This document shows positions 34,207 to 45,050 of a stretch of 64,000 nucleotides of DNA, piece by piece. The DNA is taken from contig OX327690.1 of assembly GCA_946807835.1 (NCBI GenBank), positions 14,790,501 to 14,854,500 on the forward strand. The letters are read 5' to 3'. Origin of the DNA: Ailanthus altissimus. Taxonomy: Eukaryota > Streptophyta > Magnoliopsida > Sapindales > Simaroubaceae. Position 1 is the stretch's first letter, and each line of letters begins with the position of its first letter. The translations under genes were made by a program, and so were the position numbers. The notes under the pieces are model-generated. The model was given only the letters and a program-made list of their open reading frames with translations. It had not been told where the DNA came from and did not search any database.

Positions 34207-36283
34207 TGTTAGGATCGGTGCTTATGTGCCATCTTTGAATGTACAAATACTTGTGTATTTATACAAGTGTACATTTTTATTAAATCGCTAATACCCATTC
34301 ATATAGTATTATGCAATGTAACGTTACAGACATTGTAGATCTGAAGGAGTTTGGATCAGATTTAAAGAAGTTTAGATAAAGGCTCATGGTTAGTCATGCT
34401 GGGAGATATAAATGCTAAATGTTAGCACAGCTAAGGGTTAGCTGGTTATAATACTCAGCATATCTAAGAGTTAGAGCCTTGTCTGTAATGGACATATACC
34501 TGGGAATATACTAGTAATTGCATAGTTATAAGAGTTACAATCAGGGTGCCAGGAAATGCTAGTTGCGCAAGTATGTTCTCGAATAATTGTCTCTGATCTA
34601 TTTCTACCGATGTGGGACTATCGGTGGATACCTTTATATATAGATCAACATATGTCATACCTATAGGGTATAGATGGTCATTCTTAGCCGACCTCGTATT
34701 GACATATGGGTATCCAGTTAGGACTGGATATGAGATAGACTCATGAGGGCCTCCGATAAACACCCTATGTAAGCCGTCAATAGAGGATCTTCTTGAGTTG
34801 AGTAGTATATGTGGTCTTTTGACCTTAGTGCCATGGTGGGCTAGTAAGTGATCCACTATAATTTGGTTCTATGCATGTCACAAATCTTTCATGGTGTGAC
34901 TGTTAGGTGTCATTGGGTATGATCCGATGCTTATAGAGTCTGGTGTGTATAGATATAGGATCTGTCAGCTCGTATAAGGAGTTCGATATCCAGATGCTTC
35001 AAGACTGTATCTCGAAAAGTCTTGTGGCCATACGCATTAATCCCTGGAAAGAGTTATGCCAGAGTGGAACAATATGGCAAAGGAGTTTGCACATATTATT
35101 CAGTGAGATACAAGTCTGGAGATAAGACATGGATGAGCACTAGGAGATTTGACGGTGATAATCTATATCCCCCCATATCTTAGATATCATGACGGAAGAA
35201 CTATACGTATGCATGGTAACCTTAACTTGCATGGTTCAACATGCTGATTTGTAATATCTGTGACATGTGCGCGGGACATTGTTCATGGACTCATGAAATA
35301 GTTTTATATGATAAATCGAGCGTAAGACCTAAGGAGTCCTGCGATATGGAGTGTACTCGTTGTGCACTGGGGTAGTGTGCCAGATTAAAGCGTTTAATCC
35401 AGCAATATTCAGCATTGCTACGGAAATACATGCGTGTTTATATTTAAGTGTTAAATACAACAATTAGTCAATAATTATTATTTATTAATTGTATAATGAT
35501 ACGTGACGTATTGTGGACTCTCAGTTGAGTTTACTAAGTATGAGATTTAGTGGGACCCACTAGGGTTAGACATGGTAACTATTCATGAAGGACAAAATGG
35601 TCATTACATACTTATATTATTTAATGGTTAAATAATCAAAATATCTCTTTTATTATATTATATAATATATTATATTATTACTTATATTATATAATATATT
35701 ATTTTATTATATATATATAAAGAAAGAGATAGAGAAAGGGGTGTGTGTTTTGGTGTAGCTGAGAGAAATGAGAAATGAAGAAGAGAAGGAAGAGAAAAAG
35801 AAGAGGAAACCGAAGGAGAAGGAGAAGAAGAAGAAGAAAAAAAATGGAGGATGGGGGCGAAAATGAAATTGTTTCTTTTTTCTCTATAGTTCAATTTGAA
35901 GCAATGGTAGATTGCTTCAAATTCTCCATTTCTTATCATTTTGGAGAAAATGATGAAAAACACACACCCGACCATTATGAGAATTAAGAGTTAATGCTGT
36001 GCTAGATATAGGGTTGCTGTTCTAGCTCACCAAGCCCACTGAGTTGGTAACTAGAACTGCCCGCGAGTTGGTCTCCATGCGAACTCTGAGGAAATATGTG
36101 TATAATATTACACGTTAAGGTGAGTTCTCAAACCTTCTAATATATTAATGTGATTAATATATTTTATTTATTGTGTTTATTGTATATTTCAGGCTTCCGC
36201 TACATATAAATTCGTATATGATACATATTTTAGGCAATAGACACAATTGTATATGCATATACCCACATGTATTAGATCCCAGA
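34207..36283 (+). mobile_element. Solo copia LTR with target duplication GACTA
   Basis: 2077 bp, beginning TGTTAGGATCGG and ending GATCCCAGA. It is flanked by GACTA at 34,202-34,206 and 36,284-36,288, a perfect 5-bp duplication. It belongs to the same subfamily as 9141-10,767: they share TCCAGTTAGGACTG, the GAA-rich block (here 35,770-35,846) and the closing CCAAGCCCACTGAGTTGG block with AAGGTGAGTTC at 36,117. The terminal dinucleotide is GA rather than CA, so the last bases have changed. Reading frames in the purine-rich block on both strands are low-complexity artefacts. Confidence 0.9.
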
Positions 36284-36288
36284 GACTA

Positions 36289-37640
36289 TTGGTTAGAGAA
36301 TCAATTGTTGAACGTGACCATCAAATGATGAATCTCATAGTATTGCATATGGTCAAAGATTCATCGTTTGACCATATTAGTGTACGATGTAGTCCTTCAA
36401 CCTGAGACATCGTGATTATAGCAGTTTGGATGCTTATGGTTTATAAGGTGTATATGGACAGAGCTAGTCATGCTCCGAAAAAAAAGCCTACTTGGTCATT
36501 TTTTGTTCGTTCACGGAAACGGTTAGTTGTCAAGAAATGATCCATTGGCTCAAGTATAAAGGATGAGAGTTATTGTTAACTTCATCTGGGATTTGAGTTC
36601 CTAAAGGAACGTCGATAAATGTCAAAACATTAAATCTTTGGCCGGAGTATATGAAATGTCACATGAAGAGTTTGTAGTGACAAAGTTCTGCACATATCAA
36701 TCAACGATTCTGAAAAGTATCTAGTTCAAGATTTTGACATTCCGTGAATCTAGAATCAATCAAGATTAGACAATAGAGGGATATTACCTATATGAAAAAT
36801 ATGACTAAGAACAAAATTTTCAATGAGTTGTTAAGCCATTGTGGTTAAGGACTATAAAACATTACTAGAAGTATCTTATAGTCGTTGGGCATTTTATATC
36901 CGTTCGAATTCAGCTCATGGCTAACCCGCAATGGTCCCAGAGGTCACACCATATACCTTTGGTGTTGAGATGTGTTAGAGAGAAAAAGTTGATTATCTAG
37001 AGATAGATGGCTAGCACTTTTTGAGGATAATAACTGTATTTCTGCATAAATGGTTACACGGATGTAATCTAGAAATATATTTTAAGAGTTAAAATATTCA
37101 GAAAATAATTAATTAGATTAATTATTAATTATCTTAATATGCTAAGATAATTATATAGTGGGCTTTAAAAGGCTTTTAAAGAGTTTAAAGGCTAAAATTA
37201 CAATGATGGACTTTAAGTGAACTAATGAGTTCACCTAGGCCATGAACAATGAAATTATTTTTGGGCCAAATGATTTAAGACCCCAAGTGCCATAAAAGAA
37301 TTTGTGAAATTCTTGGGCAAAATTTGTAATTTATAAAAGGTTGGTTAGTATATAAACCAACCTAAAGCTTATGTTAAAGAGATAAAAACATCTTAGGAAG
37401 AAAAACACAAAAAATGGTTCTCATTTCTCTCTAAGGTTTAGCCAAGCACATCCCCCACTCAAGGGTGGTGCTCACTTTGGAGTCTTTGTGTTTCCCAAGT
37501 ACAACTCAACCATCAAAGCAAGCTTGAACTTAAGGTATGTTGCATATTTCACTAAAATGCTACCAATGTGCACTCAACTCCCAAAATCACGTACTATACT
37601 AATATGCATGATAAGTTTTCAACATTTTATATCATTCTTA
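36289..37640. other. Unassigned repeat-like sequence (continues 32,717-34,206)
   Basis: It continues the sequence interrupted by the solo LTR. There is no coding frame. Stretches such as GGTCACACCATATACC and CAAGCACATCCCCCACTC look like LTR or leader sequence of another retrotransposon family, but I could not pair them with a second copy in the window. Confidence 0.35.
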
Positions 37641-37790
37641 CACCACTTCTTCAGTAAAGAGACACAATTTTAGTAATTAGCATACACAATAACAACAATT
37701 CCTTGTGGGACGATATTTTACCAATACTTTATTACTTATTTATGATAGCGTGCATTTGCGCTTAAGTATAGCACATTACCTACTGCTAGT
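37641..37790 (+). repeat. Gypsy LTR, 3'-end fragment, plus strand
   Basis: It holds the typical closing block CTTGTGGGACGATATTTTACC, ACTTTATTACTT and GCGTGCATTTGCGCTTAAG, equivalent to the reverse of 25,225-25,260. Only about 150 bp remain. To its right begins the minus-strand Tat/Ogre-like element. Confidence 0.6.
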
Positions 37791-38210
37791 ATTCACTCCA
37801 TTGAGTAAATGTGGTTATCTCGTTATTGGGTGTTATGCTAAGTAGGCTTTATTTTCACTTAGGGCTTGAAAAGTTGCTTTATTTTCTACTTATGCATTAT
37901 GGATTGATTCAGGTGCTATCCTTCATGTGATCAATTCCATGTAGGGGTTTCTTACAAATAGACCTCCAACAAGAGAGGTTAACAAAGCATCATCATGGAA
38001 AAAGGGGTACTCAGGCATAGGGTGTGTCTTTGATCAAAAGAGAGGTATACTTGTTTAGGTTCAACCCCAAGTCCATTCTTTAATTAGTGATGAGTACCTA
38101 GGAACAACGCTATGAAATATGTACTTAGAAATGATGCCAAGTGTGCTTGAGAATAGTTCCTAATGTTCTTGAGAACAATACCAAGGTTTAGTGTGCTTGA
38201 AAACAGTGTA

Positions 38211-38340
38211 AGACTTAGCCATCCACTGTATAAGAAAGAAATGTACCAAGGAATAGCTCCAAGGTTTAGCCATCTATTGTATAAGCGGGAATGTGATTGG
38301 GCTCAACTCAAAGGCTTAGCCATCCACTGTATTAGTGTGC
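38211..38340 (+). repeat. Three-unit tandem repeat, period about 51 bp
   Basis: TTAGCCATCCACTGTATAAG at 38,215, TTAGCCATCTATTGTATAAG at 38,266 and TTAGCCATCCACTGTATTAG at 38,316 recur at 50-51 bp steps, with partly similar intervening CCAAGG/CTCAA words. It lies in the 3' region of the Tat-like element. Confidence 0.8.
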
Positions 38341-38879
38341 TTTTTTACTTAGGTATGACAAGGAACTTGGTTATCAACTATGTTATAGGTATCCAATGTA
38401 TTTAAGCCATTTATAAGGTATAGAGTGTATGGCCATCATTTAGGAGATAAGTTGTGCCTTTATTGCTCTCTACTAGTGAAAGGCTTACATAAAGCTTTAT
38501 TTGTCCTAAGTATATATGTTGCACTTATTAGAATGAATGCTAATACCTAACTATAATAATGCTTTATTCGTTAATAAGGTCATGAAATGCCTTCCCTCCA
38601 TCGTAGTTAAGTGGTAGTATCCGCTGTCATAGGCTTTCGTAACTAAGTAAGGCCTTTCTATTGTGGCATGAATTTAGAGGGTAGAGCCATATTCCTCTTT
38701 ATGTGCTTAACCACGTTTAGCATGAGGTCACACACGTTGATACCCCTATCTTTAATAGACTTAGCATATGTCTCTATAATGTATGCTAGTACAGTGTTTT
38801 ACACCTTTGGGTATCTTTTCATTTTTCATCTATAGCCTTGAGTTCTGCCACAATGTTAACCGTAGAAACTGAGGAACCA

Positions 38880-39640
38880 TTTTGGGCAAGAATCACTCTT
38901 ACAATAGGCAAAAAGAGCTCAACTGGTGTTATGGCCTTAGACTCATATATGTGAGAGTACTAGGAGCAATCAATGGCTTCAAATGACATTATTCTGTAGG
39001 CCCATAAGGGGTTATTAAGGTTCATACTTTAATATGTTGAGTACTTGTACACCATCTTGATGAGTATTTTTAGTAATGTTTTGTTAATTATCTCGGCTTG
39101 GTCATTGCCTAAAGGGTAATATAGCGTGGAGTGTTGTGCTTGATGTTGTAACTCCTCAAAGTGGCATTAACTTATTTGTTTACAAATGGCATGCTGTTGT
39201 CACTGGTGATCTTATACGGGATGTCGAAGTGACATATGATATGTATGTTCCTTAAAAGTTTTATATGGTATCTTTTGTTGTCTTTTTTATAGGGATTACC
39301 TTAACCTATTTAGGAAAGTAATTTATGGTCGACAGTATTCAGATGTGTACCTTAACAATAGGGTTAATTAGCCCAACCAGATTTAATCGTCAATGTGAAA
39401 GGACCAAGGTTTTATCACATCTTGTAAGGTCGTAAGGTGTTGGTGCTATATGTTGGCATGGATCTAGCAAGTGTGACATTTCTTGACAAAGTCTTTCACA
39501 TCATCTACATGTTAGGCCAATAGTAGCCCACTCGGAGCAAGTAATACAACTTCTACTTGCCTTGTTGCTCACCACACTTTTCAATATGAGTTTCATGCAA
39601 TACTTCTATGCTTCAATGAAGTCTAGGCATCTCCCTTGAG
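38880..39640 (-). pseudogene. Tat-like integrase
   Basis: On the minus strand, a zinc-finger and early core segment lies near 39,540-39,330 (GYYWP, then KCH-like residues and PWPFH). The core segment FDIPYKITSDNSMPFVNK near 39,215-39,160 carries the second catalytic aspartate (SDN). The C-terminal region continues to about 38,880 (TPVELF-like). Integrase joins retroelement cDNA to the host genome. This copy has many stops and is inactive. The assignment rests on several short conserved segments in the right order. Confidence 0.7.
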
Positions 39641-40189
39641 GTTATTTCAGAAGAGGATCCTGTTGTCCACAAAATACCGCTTGGAAATCCATTTGAGCTT
39701 ATAAGCATATAAGGAGTGAGATGATAGTGTGTCATTAAGGAGGTATTCTATGTGGGGCACTTATCAATCCTCTCTAACTGTGGTTATAAACACTTCATCT
39801 TTGTAAATTGCTACTTGGAAGTCTTGGTAATTAGCTTGTATAACATATGCTTGAGCCTGCATTCCTAGCCAATAGTATCTAATCCTTTACACTTTTTTGT
39901 ATAGGTTAGTTGTATGTTCTATGCCATAGACAGATTTTTGAATATTTCATAGAATTTGCTGACTTTCTTGCTTAAGGATGCAAAACTTGAGTATGCCTTC
40001 AAGGATCTTTTGTAAAGGGTGCCTATGACTAATGTGTAATCTATGAAGGCATTGAAGTGCAAATTTCTTCCTGGATTCCACAGTGCTTTTTTAAAAGCTT
40101 CTCACCAGTCTTTTGTTATGGCTTGAATTGTGTTTTGGCTTGTGAAAGGACAAATTTATTGCATTTTCTAACTATCATACTTGCTGTTT

Positions 40190-40480
40190 AATCAGTTAAG
40201 TCCACTTTAGCCCCTAAGGTGGCTAAGGCATTTGCCTATTTATTCTTTGTTTGTGTTGTGTGTTCTATTATGATCTCATTTAATATGTTCATTGTAGTTT
40301 TGTATTGTAATAGTTTTGGCTCTCAAACAATAAATTCGCTTTTGATTTGCTAAATTACGAGTTTAGAGTCTCCCATAAGTTTGATCCATTATGTGCCTAA
40401 CATTAAGGGGATAAGTATGCCTCTAATGGTTGCCTTATATTCTAGTATATTGTTAATGCAGTGAAAATTAATTTGAAAAT
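40190..40480 (-). pseudogene. Tat-like RNase H
   Basis: On the minus strand, NNILEYKATI (near 40,455), MGDSKLVIQQIKSEF (near 40,370) and KANALATLGAKVDLTD-like sequence (near 40,220) match the order of the RNase H domain of Tat-branch elements: the catalytic Glu of the EY segment and the Asp of GDSKLV. Stops interrupt it. In the living element this domain removes RNA from RNA:DNA hybrids. Confidence 0.7.
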
Positions 40481-41099
40481 AAAAGATAAAGGACTTTCCT
40501 TGTAGGCTTATGATTTCAAAGTCACAGCCACTGGCTATAGTAGTAGACAAGCCATCGAAGTGGAACTCTCATCATTTTTTTCATCTATAACATATAATTA
40601 ATCAGGAATAGCCCTTGATATTTCTTATTTTAAGGGCACTTCTTGGTTCGCAAAGAACACTACAATCATATTAATTACAACCTGACCTTCGATTGTACTT
40701 GAAACCACATAAGTGATGTCGAATTCCATGGGGATAAGATGCCCATTAAGTAGCCGGCATCGACCAAGGATAATTTTTGTCAGGAGGTTGAGTAGATGTG
40801 CTAGGAAGTAATTTTGTAGTCTTTGTGAGGTGCATATGAGAGCAAGACAACTTGCTCTTGCCTGAAGTATTTTGTTTGTCTTAAATATTATCGGTTGGCA
40901 TAGTAATGGAATGATCTTACTACTAATAGTCTTCTTGACCTAATGAGACGTCTATGGTTGTAGTTGTGGTTATGAGGTAGAAGCGAAGCGACTTCCCCTT
41001 GCTAAAGGTTCTCATAGTGGGTATTGCTAGAATGATACATTGGATTTCTAGAAAGTTTTCTTGTTGTACTTCACCCCACTTGAATTCAACATTCTTTTG

Positions 41100-41740
41100 A
41101 GCAGTGAAGCAAAGTTAGAAATCAGGGCAACTAGTTTAAGAAAGAACCTCCGGATGTAGAAGAGCTTGTCAATCAACCTTTTCAGGTTTTTCTATAACTG
41201 TGGAAGTGCATCGTGGCTATACTGTAAACTTTGGCTAGATTGACATCGATGCCCCTTTGATGGACTAAGTATCTAAGGAGCTTGCTTACGAAGACCTCAA
41301 AAGCACACTTCTGGTGGTTTATTTTGAGGTTGTATAGACAACAACTCTTGAACACTTTTTCTAGGATGGCAAATGTTCATCTTGGGTGGTAGACTTGACC
41401 ACTAGATCATCCGGATAGTCCTCCACTTCTAGACCCATCATGTCATAAAATATAACAATCATGGCTCTTTGGTAAGTAGCTCCCGTGTTCTTAAAGCCAT
41501 ATGACATGATTGTGTAGTAGAAGTTATCCACAGGGGTATGAAAGTCATTTTTTTTGGCATCCTATAAAGCCATTATGATCTAGTTATAGTTATTGAAGCC
41601 AATAAGAATGCCCATGTTTGGTAAGGGAAAGTCATCCTTGGCCTTGTTAAGATCCTAAAAGTCAACACAAACATGAATCTAACCAATTTTCTTTTTAACA
41701 GCACTATGTTGATGAGCTACGGAGCTTCATGGGCTTTACA
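41100..41740 (-). pseudogene. Tat-like reverse transcriptase
   Basis: On the minus strand, the segments CVDF-DLNKAKDDFPLPN (near 41,670-41,610), SYGFKNTGATYQRAM (near 41,510-41,465), MMGLEVEDYPDDLVVKS (near 41,440-41,390) and QKCAFEVFVSKLLRYLVHQR (near 41,315-41,255) follow in normal order. The catalytic YVDD/YADD motif reads YPDD, a proline at a variable position. Stops, and a deletion in the fingers region, make it non-functional. Confidence 0.75.
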
Positions 41741-42082
41741 AATCTAATGACTATGAACTTTTCTAGTTCTTCTTTGAATATTTTTTTTGAATTCAGGGTG
41801 AAAACTATGACATGGTTGCTTGAGTGGCTTGATTTCAAGCTATACATTGAGCACATGGTAAACTATCTAAAGGTTTAAATTGAGCATATCTAGTATTCTC
41901 ATGCAAAGACATCATCGTACCTCTTTAGTAAGCTAGTGAGTTAGTTCTTCTTCTTTGTTAAAAGCTTGGTACTTATTAGTATGGGCCTTTATGGTTCCTT
42001 ATTGAGGCTCAAATTAATTTTCTCTTAATGATTGTAGAAGAACTATCTTGCATGCATTTTGAAGTAGGACGAATCTTGTCAT

Positions 42083-42799
42083 TCAATTACATATATCAAC
42101 ACATAGTGTTTAATAGAGTTTCATTGAGCCCTAGAATATATAATCTAGCAATCCATAGGAAAATATTCAATTACACCCATCCAAATATTCATAAAAGTAC
42201 TCATGTTGAAATCAACACAAAACACAATTATAAACTTGAAATAAAATGTAAATTAAGTTGAGAGAGAATAAGGAACTAGATGAAGAAATCTTGGGAAGCC
42301 TTCAATCTTTAATAGTCTTGTCTAAATCCAAGCTTCAATATGTTTCTCTCACTAAAATCCTTTATTTTTCTCTCTATTTTGTGTTCTCCTACTCTTTTTT
42401 TAATGAGGCTTTTAATATTCTTTTTATAGGCTTCATAAATGGGCTTCAACATTAGGCCATAAAACAAAAAATAGAATTGGGGTGTTGGCAGCGCTTGGGC
42501 GGCACTTGGTCATCACTTTTTGACACTTAGACGTCAAAACCTGGATAATTTGGCGACCAGGTGCAAAGCACTATAGCAAAAATACTATTACCCGGCACTA
42601 TAGCTTGTTGCTATAGTATCTATTATAGCATGTTTGATTTTTTTGCCTTATTTTCTTTGAATTTTCATTCCAAATAGCTTTACTAATTTGAAACCTATAA
42701 AATAACATTAATATATATAAAAAGCTATATATTCACATTCAAAATAAGCAATTATCAAATTAACAGAGGTATAACATCATAAATAAAATGCACTTATCA
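42083..42799 (-). repeat. Partial gypsy LTR between protease and reverse transcriptase
   Basis: The right end is GCACTTATCA, the reverse of TGATAAGTGC. The body from 42,240 to 42,480 matches 52,890-53,080 (AAGGAACTAGATGAAG, CTCTCACTAAAATCC, TTTTTATAGGCTTC). The left end (42,083) does not have the expected TG. The flanks carry GTCAT at 42,078-42,082 and 42,800-42,804, which could be a target duplication or chance. At 717 bp it is about 560 bp shorter than relatives. Its upstream region is full of TGCTATAGT/ACTATAGC words (42,567-42,630). Confidence 0.7.
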
Positions 42800-43172
42800 G
42801 TCATAATAAGCTTCATGGCTATAACTCATAAGTATTTCTATGCAGAGAATATTTTCTTCAGAATGATCGGGACCTTTCCCTTTAGGTTGGTTGGGCCTTG
42901 CCAACCATTATAAGTGGTAAATAATGTGCCTATTGAGTTTTTTCTTCTAACAGTAAAGGTAAACTAACTTAGCCTTCTTAAAGAAAACTCGACTTCTGTC
43001 TGGCCATGCTATTTCAAGGAACTCCTCTTTCCTTTTTCTACTTATGGCCTCTTGTGAGTCTTGTTTATAAGGCATGCCTTAGTAATGACACTCTTGTTGT
43101 CTTGGCTAGTATATTGCTAGGGCCAATGTCAAACCGATCACAGGTTTGGGCATCTATAAGGTAGCTCTCCTC

Positions 43173-43600
43173 TCAGTGAGATAAGGTGGTATTAGCTACA
43201 ATCATGATCGATTTTTTCCCAATACGGCTTTTGACACATTGATGGTAGGTGGATACTACCAACTTGTGTGTGTTCAACGATGGCGTACCAAGTAGTATGT
43301 GGTATATAACCTTGATGTTTATTACATGAAATAGAGTAGAGGCGTGTAAAGGCCTTACCTTTAAATCTACTTGTATGATGTCCTCAGAATATTCAGCTAC
43401 GTTGCCAAAGCCAGAAATTTGGATCCTTCTCCCTGTTAGTAAAAGGGACTTGAGCATTTTGTAGTACGACTCTGGGTATGATGTTGATCAATGTATCTAT
43501 GTCAACTAGTACATGATGGGCACATTATTGGTTCTGGTCTCCAAATATAGAGGATACTTGTTGTTTGGATGCTAAGTCTCTATGTCCTCGTCAATTAAGA
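43173..43600 (-). pseudogene. Tat-like protease and linker
   Basis: On the minus strand, LVDIDTLINIIP (near 43,513) is a decayed aspartic protease active site (LVDxGSxxNI in relatives). An open stretch (43,457-43,173) follows, with LKVRPLHASTLFHVINIKV, YHILLGTPSL and STYHQCVKSR. FHV, YHxLLGxPWLH and STxHQCxK are signatures of Tat-branch elements. Here the family's RPW is TPS. The protease would cut the gag-pol polyprotein. Confidence 0.7.
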
Positions 43601-45050
43601 CTGTGACATTGATACTCTTTAGGTAAGCTTGGTTGGTTTAAATTTTGGTTGCAGAGCATTGTGGCCCGTGCTATGCCAAGATCTCGAGGAGTGCTTTGGT
43701 TGTAACCTCTTATGTCTTGGATCACCATTTCCTAGCTGATCAAACAGGGATTTAAATTTGAGATTTTGGTGCAGAGCTCTCATTATAAGATCCTATGGCT
43801 TTTCTTTAAATTATCGAGCTCTTTCTCTTAAATGATTACAACTACCTCTTCTATAATGTTATTTTCTGCTAGGTTGATGTCTTTAGTGTACTCCAAAAGG
43901 TTAATTAGGCTGTTTTTAACTCTTCATGCAATGATAGTGGATTCGGGTCCATGACTTAAGGATGTTAAGGATCTCCAAGGTTCCATCTTTGATGTTATTG
44001 TAAATTAGCCTTTAGAGTTACCTGTAGTGCATGGTGGCGTGGTTAAATGTATGATGTAGATAATAAAAGTTAGGGATTCTTTTATTTTTCTCAGTCAAGT
44101 TTCTCCTTAAAAGATAAGACCGTATGAAGTAGTTAAGTATCCATTGGTCTAGTAGGGTATTTAGGCCTTTGTCATTGAACGATGTAGACTGCTCCTCATG
44201 GTATTCCCTAGGAGGCCATCTGTTGTAAGGCTTAACATGATTTCCACATATAGATCTTTTGGTTCTAGCTTTCTCTTCTCACTCCTCAATTGCTTGTCAA
44301 TAGTTTCTACCTTTACTAATAAGGCAGTCCTCTTAACAACTTTTATCAGTATGATAAAAGAATCTATTGCAATGTTCTTAAGTGGACTCTATATTCACTT
44401 AGTATGTTGCCGATACAAATTCTACGACCACTTGTTTGTCTTTTTGCTCATAGCATTTCAAAGCCAGATCTCTAACACGTTAGACATATCCATTCAATGA
44501 CTCTATAGCCTTGCTTAGTTTGATTGAGCTAGATCATAGTAACTATTTCCTTACTCTAAAAGTATTTTATACATAAGTTTAAGGCCATCTCTTCCAAGAT
44601 GAGTACGAATCCTACTAGCAACGAGCCGCTGCAGGTGTAAGCATGACTTATGAGGGATTTGGAGAATTCCTAAAGTTGTCGACTCTTTTTATTGTTGTTT
44701 GCCCCAAGAGTCCATGAACCTTCCATTTATTCCTTGGGGTTCCCCATCTTACCATCAAATAAAGAGAATGATTGTGTTATAGCCCCTGGGGTATAACTTA
44801 GTGGAGAATGGTAAGAAACTTATACAAGGTTGTAGCGTGCGATGCAAGCTAGGTTTCTATTGCAAAAGCCTAATATGTAAAGGTTACGTAGAACATACCC
44901 TTAAAACCTTGTATTTAGTTGTTAGAATTTATGTACAGTGAGTAGAAATGATGAAACAATGCATAACAATGGTGGTAAACAGGTTCTTGTATGAAGAACG
45001 CAATAAAGAAAGAATAGCAAAGGTGCCATGTGCCTTAAGGTAGAAAACTA
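43601..45050 (-). other. Probable gag region of the Tat-like element
   Basis: By position this should be gag of the minus-strand element. I see only scattered fragments (for example FDGKMGNPKE near 44,755 on the minus strand), too weak to name domains. A plus-strand frame at 44,198-44,500 has no family resemblance and is treated as chance. The element's 5' LTR is not recognisable. Confidence 0.35.

Larger units (their letters stand above)
37791..45050 (-). mobile_element. Degenerate Tat/Ogre-like Ty3/gypsy retrotransposon
   Basis: Read right to left, the order is a probable gag region, protease (43.6-43.2 kb), reverse transcriptase (41.7-41.1 kb), RNase H (40.5-40.2 kb), integrase (39.6-38.9 kb) and a 3' region (38.9-37.8 kb). 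Integrase after RNase H is the Ty3/gypsy order. The peptide similarities fit the Tat branch. Every frame is broken by stops and deletions. No LTR of its own was recognised at either end. A partial LTR of another gypsy family lies between protease and reverse transcriptase. It is one of the oldest elements in the window. Confidence 0.75.

Noticed and set aside
35682..35987. Overlapping frames on both strands rich in Arg/Lys or Ser/Pro
   Set aside because: They are translations of the GAA-rich block of a copia LTR. They are low-complexity, and the sister LTR at 10.1 kb does not keep them.
43173..43457. A possible intact minus-strand host gene
   Set aside because: The peptide matches the protease-to-reverse-transcriptase linker of Tat-branch elements, and the neighbouring domains confirm a retroelement.
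44198..44500. 100-codon plus-strand frame
   Set aside because: It is opposite to the Tat-like element and has no recognisable motif. Hydrophobic T-rich translations are common by chance here.
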